The notes under the pieces are model-generated. The model saw only the letters and a program-made list of their open reading frames with translations, made no database searches and had not been told where the DNA came from. Below, in pieces: positions 57,541-64,000 of a stretch of 64,000 bases of DNA. Every line of letters begins with the position of its first letter. Positions within the stretch are counted from its first letter, which is position 1. A program made the position numbers and the translations under genes. This DNA is from Streptomyces sp. NBC_00154 (GTDB taxonomy: Bacteria; Actinomycetota; Actinomycetes; Streptomycetales; Streptomycetaceae): positions 4,098,501 to 4,162,500 of the forward strand of contig NZ_JAPEMI010000001.1 of assembly GCF_026342835.1 (NCBI RefSeq). Direction: 5' to 3'.

Positions 57541-59916
57541 TCACTGGCGGTCCGGGTCCGATTCGGGGTCCGGGGTCGATGCCGGGGCCGGGCGGGCGCC
57601 GCCCGCGCCGCGCGGGAAGAAGTCGTCGATGCCGCCGTTGTCCTCTCCGCCGTTGTCCCCTCCGCCGGTGTCCGTGAATTCGCTGGGCGGCTCGTCGGCG
57701 GGCGGCTCCGGCGGGAAGGCGGGTTCGCTGTCGGTGGGGACGGTGGGCGGGATGGCCGGGCTGCTCGGCTGCATGTCCGACGGCGTCGCGGACGGGGTGC
57801 CGGTGTCGGTCGGTTCGGTGGCTTCGCCGGTCGGCAGGTACGGTTCCTCGGCGCCGCGTTCGAGGGTGAGGTCGAAGTCCTGAACGCTGGTGCCCTGCAG
57901 CGCGGCGCCGGTGTACTGGGCCCAGGTCTGGGCGGGCGCGCCGCCGCCGTTGACCCGGGACAGGCCGAGTGCTCCGTACAGCGGTTTCTGCACCCCGGTG
58001 TCGGGGTCCTGGCCCATGACGGCGATGACGGTCGCGAGGTCGGGGGTGTAGCCGGCGAACCAGGCTGCCTTGTCCTCCTCGGCGGTGCCGGTCTTGCCGG
58101 CGGCGGGGCGGCCGGCTGCCTGGGCTGCGGTTCCCGAGCCGTTTTCGACGACGCTCTGCAGGATCGAGGTGGTGGTGTCGGCGGCTTCGCGGCTGACGGC
58201 CTGCTCGGTGGTCCGGTCGGGGAGGGGGAGGTCCTCGCCGTCCTTGCTGACCTTGTCGACGAGGGTGTACGTGGTGTGCCTGCCGTGGTTGGCGAGGGTC
58301 GCGTACGCCCCTGTCATGTCGAGGACGCTGGCGGTGGCGGTACCGAGCGCGATGGACGGCGATGCGGTGAGGTCGGGGGTGTTCTTGGGGATGCCGAGGT
58401 CGATGGCGGTCTGTTTGACGATGTCGGGGCCGACGTCCTCGGCCATCTGCGCGTAGACGGCGTTGACGGACTTGTCGGTGGCCATACGGACGGTGATCGG
58501 GCCGTAGCTGACGTCGTCCTCGTTGGCGGGGGCGTAGCCGGTGGGTCCGTTCGGCCCCTGGACCATGCGCCGGTTGGTGCCGTCGTAGACGGTGTTGGGG
58601 GTGATGCGCCGGCCGTCCTGGGTCCTGGAGCCGTTGGCGACCGCGGAGGTGAAGACGAACGGTTTGAAGGTGGAGCCGACCTGGTAGTCGCGGCGGGTCG
58701 CGTTGTTGACGTACTGCTTGGTGTAGTCGATGCCGCCGTACATGGCGACGACCCGGCCGTTCGCGGGGTCGATGGAGGCGCCGCCGACGCGGACGTTGCG
58801 GTCGGCCGTGCGCTCGTCGCTCGTCTGCGACATGACGTTGTCGTCGACGGCTTCGACGAGGGCGTTCTGTTTCTTCTTCTCCAGCGTGGTGGTGATCCGG
58901 TAGCCGCCGGTGGCCAGCGTCTTGTCGTCGATGATCTGGTGGGCGGTGAGGTAGTCCTTGACGGCCTGGACGATGTACCCGCGCTGTCCGGAGAGGCCGG
59001 TTGATCTCTTCACCTTGTCCGGCACGGGGAATTGCATGGTGGCGCGGTCGGCTGCGCTGAGCCAGTTCTCCTTGACCATGCCGTCGAGTACGTAGTGCCA
59101 GCGGGCGACGGCCGCCGCCTTGTTCTCGGGGTGGACGACGACGTCGTACGCGCTGGGGGCGTTGAGCAGGGAGGCGAGGTACGCGCCTTCGGCGGTGGTG
59201 ATGTCGCCGATGTCCTTGCCGTAGTACGCCTGGGCGGCGGCCTGGATGCCGTAGGCGTTGCGGCCGAAGTAGCTGGTGTTGAGGTAGCCCTCGAAGATGT
59301 GGTCCTTGCTCACCTCGCGGTTGAGTTTGATCGCGATGAAGAACTCTTTGATCTTGCGGATGACGGTCTGTTCCTGGCCCAGGTAGTAGTTCTTCACGAA
59401 CTGCTGGGTGATGGTCGAACCGCCTTGCCTGCCCTTGCCGGTGAGGGTGTTCCAGCCGGCCCGGAACATGGCTTTGATGTCGACGGCGCGCTCGGAGTAG
59501 AAGTTGCGGTCCTCGGCGGCAAGGACGGCGTGCTGGACGGGGAGGGGGACCTGGGCGAGCTGGATGTTCTGCCGGTTGACGTCGCCGTCGCGGGCGATGA
59601 CGGTGCCGTCCTTGTAGAGATAGACGTTGGACTGCGCGGTGGCGGTGGGGTTGGCGGGGGGGATGCCGACGAGCTGGTATCCGGCGATGAAGCCGCCGAT
59701 GAGGAGCAGGGCGATCACCAGGAGCGTGGCGAGTGCGGCCCGCCAGGTGGGGACGGCCCGGCGCCAGCCGGTTCGCCTGGGCCGGCCGGTGCGCCCCGTC
59801 TTCCCTCCGGGCGCGGCCGCCTGGCCTGCGGGTGCGCCGGTGCCGGCAGAGAGGTCCTTCGGGGGCCGGTTCCCGTTGCCGGGATCCCCGCTCTGCTGCT
59901 GTGGCTCGTCGCTCAT
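57541..59916 (-). CDS. Class A penicillin-binding protein (bifunctional peptidoglycan synthase)
   Basis: 791 residues. A short cytoplasmic segment and a membrane helix (LATLLVIALLLIGGFIAG) precede a GT51 glycosyltransferase domain (EDRNFYSERAVD, QGGSTITQQFVKN, GYLNTSYFGRNAYGI) and a transpeptidase domain with GSTFKPF (SxxK), SVN and KTGTAE. The C-terminal ~110 residues are an acidic Pro/Thr-rich tail. It polymerises and cross-links peptidoglycan. It is convergent with the SMR gene. Confidence 0.93.
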   Translation of the reverse strand: MSDEPQQQSGDPGNGNRPPKDLSAGTGAPAGQAAAPGGKTGRTGRPRRTGWRRAVPTWRAALATLLVIALLLIGGFIAGYQLVGIPPANPTATAQSNVYLYKDGTVIARDGDVNRQNIQLAQVPLPVQHAVLAAEDRNFYSERAVDIKAMFRAGWNTLTGKGRQGGSTITQQFVKNYYLGQEQTVIRKIKEFFIAIKLNREVSKDHIFEGYLNTSYFGRNAYGIQAAAQAYYGKDIGDITTAEGAYLASLLNAPSAYDVVVHPENKAAAVARWHYVLDGMVKENWLSAADRATMQFPVPDKVKRSTGLSGQRGYIVQAVKDYLTAHQIIDDKTLATGGYRITTTLEKKKQNALVEAVDDNVMSQTSDERTADRNVRVGGASIDPANGRVVAMYGGIDYTKQYVNNATRRDYQVGSTFKPFVFTSAVANGSRTQDGRRITPNTVYDGTNRRMVQGPNGPTGYAPANEDDVSYGPITVRMATDKSVNAVYAQMAEDVGPDIVKQTAIDLGIPKNTPDLTASPSIALGTATASVLDMTGAYATLANHGRHTTYTLVDKVSKDGEDLPLPDRTTEQAVSREAADTTTSILQSVVENGSGTAAQAAGRPAAGKTGTAEEDKAAWFAGYTPDLATVIAVMGQDPDTGVQKPLYGALGLSRVNGGGAPAQTWAQYTGAALQGTSVQDFDLTLERGAEEPYLPTGEATEPTDTGTPSATPSDMQPSSPAIPPTVPTDSEPAFPPEPPADEPPSEFTDTGGGDNGGEDNGGIDDFFPRGAGGARPAPASTPDPESDPDRQ

Positions 59917-60107
59917 GTCGGTGAAGACTCCTCGGCCGCGGTCAGTTCCCCCATACTGCACTTTTCTGTGCAATAAGCGCCGGATCGACCTCCGGAGGGA
60001 GGGCCGAAAAGCGGTCGCGGCGGCCGCTTCTGCTGGACTAGGGTCGTGCGCTTTGGTGCCCGGCGCCGTTGGGCGTCCGAGTGCGAACGAGTGCGGGGGC
60101 GATTGAG

Positions 60108-60908
60108 GTGCGGCTGTACGCGGTGGTCGCGGCGGGCGGGTTCCGGCGCTATGCCACCTACCGGATCGCGACGGCGGCAGGGGTGTTCACCAACACCGTC
60201 TTCGGTTTCATCCTGGCGTACACCTATATGGCCCTGTGGGACGAGCGGCCGCAGCTCGGCGGTTACGACATGTCCCAGGCGCTCACCTATGTGTGGCTGG
60301 GCCAGGCGCTGCTGGCGACGTGCGCCATGATGGGCGGCGGTTTCGAGGACGAGCTGATGGAGCGGATCCGTACCGGCGATGTGGCGATCGATCTCTATCG
60401 GCCGGTCGATCTTCAAATGTGGTGGCTGGCCGGGGACTTGGGGCGCGCGGCGTATCAGCTGATGGCACGCGGCATCGCACCGATGGTGCTGGGCGCGCTC
60501 GCCTTCCCGCTGGCGTTGCCCACCTCGCCGGGGATCTGGCTGGCGTATCTGGTCTCGGTGACGCTCGGCGTGGTGGTCAGTTTCGCGGTGCGCTATCTGG
60601 TGGCGCTCTCCGCGTTCTGGCTGATGGACGGGGCGGGCGCGTCGCAGATCGCCTTTCTGGCGGGGTTGTTCTTCTCCGGGATGCTGCTTCCGCTGACGCT
60701 GTTCCCGGGGTTGCTGGGGGAGGTGGCGCGGGCACTGCCGTGGTCGGCGCTGCTGCAGGTGCCGGCCGATGTGTTCCTCGGCAAGCACACGGGGTGGGGG
60801 CTGGTGGAGGCGTTCGCGTTCCAGGGCGGCTGGGCGCTGGCGCTGCTGCTGGCGGGGCGGCTGGTGCAGTCGGTGGCGACGCGGAGGGTGGTGGTCCAGG
60901 GTGGCTGA
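60108..60908 (+). CDS. ABC-2-type exporter permease, first subunit
   Basis: 266 residues with about six membrane helices, starting at GTG 60108 after GGGGGCG. Features include GGYDMSQALTYVWLGQALLA and RTGDVAIDLYRPVDLQMWW. It belongs to the family of paired ABC-2 permeases encoded together with one NatA-like ATPase. Its stop overlaps the next permease start by eight bases. The substrate is unknown. Confidence 0.82.
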   Translation: MRLYAVVAAGGFRRYATYRIATAAGVFTNTVFGFILAYTYMALWDERPQLGGYDMSQALTYVWLGQALLATCAMMGGGFEDELMERIRTGDVAIDLYRPVDLQMWWLAGDLGRAAYQLMARGIAPMVLGALAFPLALPTSPGIWLAYLVSVTLGVVVSFAVRYLVALSAFWLMDGAGASQIAFLAGLFFSGMLLPLTLFPGLLGEVARALPWSALLQVPADVFLGKHTGWGLVEAFAFQGGWALALLLAGRLVQSVATRRVVVQGG

Positions 60909-61791
60909 GCTTGCACAGCCGGCGCAGGCGGCGGAGGCCGGAGGGGGCGTCGAGGCGCCCGAGGTGGCGTTCGCCGAACGGTCGAGGCTGGTCGAGGGGG
61001 TCCGTGCGTACGGGCTGATCGCCTCGATGTGGCTGCGCTCGACGATGGCGTACCGGGCCTCGTTCGTCATGACGACGCTCGGGAACTTCGCGGCGACCGG
61101 CTTCGACTTCGTCGCGATCATGCTGATGTTCGCGCACGTCGACGAATTGGGCGGCTACACGCTGCCGGAGATCGCCCTGCTGTACGGGGCTTCTGGCACC
61201 GCGTTCGGCCTGGCCGATCTGGTGCTGGGGTCGATGGACCGGCTGGGCCGCCGGGTCCGGGACGGCACGCTGGACACGTTGCTGGTGCGCCCAGTGCCGG
61301 TGCTGGCCCAGGTGGCGGCGGACCGGTTCGCGCTGCGCAGGCTGGGGCGGATCACGCAGGGGCTGCTGGTGTTCGGGTACGCCCTGGCGACGCTGGACAT
61401 CGACTGGACACCGCTGCGGGTGGCGATGGTGCCGCTGATGCTGCTGACCGGGGCAGCGATCTTCGGGGCGGTGTTCGTGTGCGGGGCGGCGTTCCAGTTC
61501 TTCGCGCAGGACGCCGCCGAGGTGCAGAGCTCCTTCACGTACGGCGGGAACACGCTGCTCCAGTACCCGCCGACGATCTTCGCCAAGGATCTGGTGCGCG
61601 GGGTGACGTTCGTCGTGCCGCTGGCCTTCGTGAACTGGCTGCCCGCGCTGTATGTGCTGGGCCGGGACTACCCGCTGGGGCTGCCGGAGTGGGTGGCGTT
61701 TCTGCCTCCGGTGGTGGCGGCGGTGTGCTGGGTGATCGCGGGGACGGCGTGGCGGGCGGGCCTGCGCTCGTACCGGAGCACGGGAAGTTGA
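60901..61791 (+). CDS. ABC-2-type exporter permease, second subunit
   Basis: 296 residues with about six membrane helices, starting at GTG 60901 inside the end of the previous gene. It has RRVRDGTLDTLLVRPVPVL, parallel to RTGDVAIDLYRPVDLQ of the first permease, so the two are paralogues forming a heterodimer. Its ~35-residue Ala/Glu-rich N-terminus is cytoplasmic. It precedes the ATPase by 26 bases. Confidence 0.83.
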   Translation: MAELAQPAQAAEAGGGVEAPEVAFAERSRLVEGVRAYGLIASMWLRSTMAYRASFVMTTLGNFAATGFDFVAIMLMFAHVDELGGYTLPEIALLYGASGTAFGLADLVLGSMDRLGRRVRDGTLDTLLVRPVPVLAQVAADRFALRRLGRITQGLLVFGYALATLDIDWTPLRVAMVPLMLLTGAAIFGAVFVCGAAFQFFAQDAAEVQSSFTYGGNTLLQYPPTIFAKDLVRGVTFVVPLAFVNWLPALYVLGRDYPLGLPEWVAFLPPVVAAVCWVIAGTAWRAGLRSYRSTGS

Positions 61792-61817
61792 CCAGCGGGA
61801 GAACGAGGGCATCGGAC

Positions 61818-62804
61818 ATGGGCATGGACACGGATACCGACTTCATCGAGCTCGACAACGTCGAGAAGGTCTTCGACGTGCGCCGCAGGACGGGCTTCCT
61901 GCGCAGTGAGCGCCGCGAGGTCCGCGCGGTCGACGGGATCAGCTTCCGCGTGCCGCGCGGCGAGATGGTCGGCTACATCGGCCCGAACGGCGCGGGCAAG
62001 TCGACCACCATCAAGATGCTGACCGGCATCCTCACCCCGAGCGGCGGCCGGCTGCGGGTCGCGGGCATCGACCCGTCCAGGGAGCGTACGAGGCTGGCGC
62101 ACCGGATCGGTGTGGTCTTCGGTCAGCGCACCACGCTCTGGTGGGACCTGCCGCTGCGTGACTCGTACCGGCTGGTGCACCGGATGTACCGGATCCCGGA
62201 CGGTCGCTACCGGGAGAACCTGGACCGCTGCGTCGAACTCCTCGATCTGGGCGAGCTGTTGGACGTACCGGTGCGGCAGCTGTCGCTCGGGCAGCGGATG
62301 CGCGGCGATATCGCGGCGGCGCTGCTGCACGACCCGGAGGTGCTGTACCTGGACGAGCCGACGATCGGCCTCGATGTGGTCTCCAAGGCAAAGGTCCGTG
62401 GCTTCCTTCGCGACTTGAACGCCGAGCGGGGCACGACGGTGCTGCTCACCACGCATGATCTGACGGACATCGAGCAGCTCTGCCGGCGGGTGATGGTGAT
62501 CGATCACGGCCGTCTGATGTACGACGGGGCGCTCGCCGGACTGCACGAGATCGGCGCGAGCGAACGCACCCTGGTCGTCGACCTGGAGCGAGAACTCCCG
62601 GCGATCCGGCTGGAGTCGGAGCCTTCGGTGCGTACGGTGAAGGTGGAGGGGCCGCGGCAGTGGCTGGCGTTCCCCGCGTCCGGATCGGCGGCGCCGCTGG
62701 TGGCGCGGATCGCCGCGGAGTATCCGCTGGTGGACCTGTCGGTGCGGGAGCCGGACATCGAGGCCGTGATCGCGAGGATGTACGCGTCGGTCGGCAGTGT
62801 GTAG
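61818..62804 (+). CDS. ATPase of the ABC-2 exporter
   Basis: 328 residues. Walker A is GPNGAGKST, signature LSLGQRMRGDIAAALLH, Walker B VLYLDEPTIGLD and switch His LLTTHDLTDIEQL. The domain is of the NatA/drug-exporter class. The C-terminal ~90 residues are a regulatory tail. It energises the two permeases encoded just upstream. ATG 61818 follows GAGGG. The substrate is unknown. Confidence 0.9.
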   Translation: MGMDTDTDFIELDNVEKVFDVRRRTGFLRSERREVRAVDGISFRVPRGEMVGYIGPNGAGKSTTIKMLTGILTPSGGRLRVAGIDPSRERTRLAHRIGVVFGQRTTLWWDLPLRDSYRLVHRMYRIPDGRYRENLDRCVELLDLGELLDVPVRQLSLGQRMRGDIAAALLHDPEVLYLDEPTIGLDVVSKAKVRGFLRDLNAERGTTVLLTTHDLTDIEQLCRRVMVIDHGRLMYDGALAGLHEIGASERTLVVDLERELPAIRLESEPSVRTVKVEGPRQWLAFPASGSAAPLVARIAAEYPLVDLSVREPDIEAVIARMYASVGSV

Positions 62805-62872
62805 AGAGATCTGAGGCAGCGTCAATTGTCGTTGACGGCAGCCGGATCGGTGACGTGGGCGGATGCGTTCAA

Positions 62873-62878
62873 TAGGCT
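62873..62878 (+). promoter_or_regulatory. -10 element (TAGGCT) of the DUF1707 gene
   Basis: TAGGCT ends seven bases before the ATG with no ribosome site; TGACGT about 16 bases further upstream may be the -35. Confidence 0.55.
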
Positions 62879-62885
62879 GCGCGGT

Positions 62886-63566
62886 ATGACGAGCGAACAT
62901 CCGGACATGCGTGCTTCCGATGCCGAGCGTGAGCGTGTCGCCGAGGTACTGCGCGAGGCGGTGGCTGAGGGACGGCTGCAGATGGAGGAGTTCGAGCAGC
63001 GGCTCGACGCGACCTACAAGGCCCGTACGCACGGTGAGTTGGAGCCGCTGGTCCGTGACCTTCCGGCGCCGGGCGGGGTGGTGGCACCGGCGGGTCCGGG
63101 AGGCTCGCCCGCACGGACGGGTTCGACGGGGGTCGACTGGGCGGCACGTGTCGGCGGCCCCGCCACCTCGACGGGGGCGTTCGCCTTCTGGGGCGGCTTC
63201 AGGCGAAAGGGCACGTGGACGGTGGCCCGGAAGTTCACCGCGTTCGCGATGTGGGGCGGCGGCGAGATCGATCTGCGCGAGGCCCGCTTCGAGGACCGTG
63301 AGGTCGTCGTCCGCTGCTTCACGATCATGGGCGGGATGCAGGTGACGGTCCCGCCGGAGCTGGATGTCGAGGTCAGGGGCATCGGCATCATGGGCGGCTT
63401 CGGCGACCGGGCGTCGGGCGAGGGCATCCCCTCGCCGGGCTCGCCGCGGGTGCGGGTCACCGGCTTCGCGCTGATGGGCGGGGTCGATGTGGAGCGCAAG
63501 CGGACGAAGGCGGAGAAGGAACGGGAGCGTGCCCGGCAACTGAAGAAGGGCTCGGGGGAGGACTAG
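62886..63566 (+). CDS. DUF1707 protein with LiaF-like C-terminal domain
   Basis: 226 residues. DUF1707 at the N-terminus (MRASDAERERVAEVLREAVA, GRLQMEEFEQRLDATYKART) is followed by a beta-rich domain with repeated IMGG and WGG turns (FTIMGGMQVTVPPELDVEV, GIGIMGGFG, FALMGGVDV), the LiaF/DUF2154-type fold. The pair is common in actinobacteria and may sense envelope stress. No membrane helix is evident. It ends with a basic Lys/Glu tail. Confidence 0.88.
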   Translation: MTSEHPDMRASDAERERVAEVLREAVAEGRLQMEEFEQRLDATYKARTHGELEPLVRDLPAPGGVVAPAGPGGSPARTGSTGVDWAARVGGPATSTGAFAFWGGFRRKGTWTVARKFTAFAMWGGGEIDLREARFEDREVVVRCFTIMGGMQVTVPPELDVEVRGIGIMGGFGDRASGEGIPSPGSPRVRVTGFALMGGVDVERKRTKAEKERERARQLKKGSGED

Positions 63567-63632
63567 GGCCCGTCCGGCGACGGGGACACGGCGGTGTGCC
63601 CGGCTCCGGGCGCACCGGGCCCATCGCTCCGG

Positions 63633-64000
63633 TCAGAGCTGGTCGGACGCCGGCCTGTTCTGGTGCAGGGTCCGCAGATCCACCTGGTGTCCCAGTCGCA
63701 GATATCCGTTGTCGTTGAGATGCAGATGGTCGCCGCAGTCGAACTCCGGGAGGAGCCGGCTCGGCCGGTACGGGTCGCGTACCACCCGGTCGAAGTCGAC
63801 GACCTCGTCGAAGATGCCGCCCGCCCGGATCAGCGCGTTGACCTGATTCCGTACGGCGTCCCGGGCGGGCGTCCAGGCGAGGGAACCCTCGAACGGCATC
63901 AGTGTGGCCCCGACGACGTGCAGCCCGCGGTCGTGGGCGCGCTCCGTCATGGCCCTGAGCGCGTCCGCGATCCGCTGCGGGTCCCGCTCCTGCGGGAACT
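63633..64000 (-). CDS. SGNH/GDSL-type hydrolase, C-terminal part (truncated by window edge)
   Basis: The visible part is 121 residues and continues past base 64000. It holds the SGNH block V catalytic Asp and His in FDCGDHLHLNDNGYLRLG, and VVGATLMPFEGSLAW typical of the fold. Secreted Streptomyces GDSL esterases end this way. The Ser of block I lies outside the window, so activity cannot be checked. The ATG at 63950 is internal: codons FPQERDPQRIADALRA precede it in frame. Confidence 0.82.
   Translation of the reverse strand, partial: FPQERDPQRIADALRAMTERAHDRGLHVVGATLMPFEGSLAWTPARDAVRNQVNALIRAGGIFDEVVDFDRVVRDPYRPSRLLPEFDCGDHLHLNDNGYLRLGHQVDLRTLHQNRPASDQL

Noticed and set aside
60236..61018. 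Plus-strand ORF overlapping the two ABC-2 permeases in another frame
   Set aside because: Gly/Arg-rich translation without membrane segments; the permease frames show six helices each.

Overview
The window is high-GC actinobacterial DNA that looks like a Streptomyces chromosome. Coding is dense, many genes start with GTG or overlap as GTGA, TGATG or ATGA, and there is an SsgA-like sporulation protein, two N-acetylglucosamine PTS permeases with DasR-type sites, and a ClpS / Mec+ / CysO / CysM / RNase PH / RdgB block whose order matches the mycobacterial Rv1330c-Rv1341 region. No rRNA, CRISPR array, prophage or biosynthetic cluster was seen.

Layout. 0.3-5.2 kb: a three-subunit molybdenum hydroxylase operon (FAD, 2Fe-2S, molybdopterin subunits); the 2Fe-2S subunit carries a very long His/Gln-rich N-terminus and the large subunit has altered family motifs. 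5.2-10.7 kb: a type VII (ESX-like) accessory locus with two helical candidate substrates, a mycosin protease, a small hypothetical protein and two related lipoproteins. 10.7-12.7 kb: an acyltransferase and a small GntR regulator between two divergent tRNA-Cys genes. 12.9-17 kb: an MFS exporter, an RHH/Doc toxin-antitoxin pair and a DEAD-type helicase. 17.4-20.3 kb: an IclR regulator, a complete IS630-family element and an S16 protease whose promoter the IS has entered. 20.3-26.9 kb: ArsR / small ORF / MFS operon, an OpuB-type osmoprotectant ABC operon and an Lrp regulator divergent from hppD (27-28.2 kb).

28.3-38.3 kb: TPR membrane protein, FAD-linked oxidase, SsgG-like protein, two RDD proteins, a secreted M6 metalloprotease and a small hypothetical. 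38.3-46.9 kb: NAD salvage (pncA, pncB), clpS, DUF2017, an amino-acid permease with a structured leader, and a sulfur/cysteine module (Mec+ protease, a Cys-containing leader peptide, sulfur carrier CysO, CysM), then a membrane-anchored PemK/MazF-like protein and an Rv1339-like metallo-beta-lactamase-fold enzyme. 47-52.5 kb: nagE2, nagE1, nagF with three dre-like sites, rph, a lipoprotein, rdgB and an unusual class I tRNA with anticodon UAG. 52.5-54 kb: two overlapping modular HNH nucleases. 54-64 kb: a ProP-type transporter, Bcp, DUF3618, a GroES-like protein, a guanidine-III-type riboswitch with an SMR exporter, a class A PBP, an ABC-2 exporter, a DUF1707 protein and the C-terminal part of an SGNH hydrolase.

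The most notable points are the cysteine leader peptide and two-residue CysO tail beside Mec+, the guanidine-III-like element, the modular HNH pair abutting an odd tRNA, the degenerate molybdenum hydroxylase, and the IS630 insertion in the -10 region of the S16 gene. All functional names rest on reading the sequence by eye; no database search was possible.
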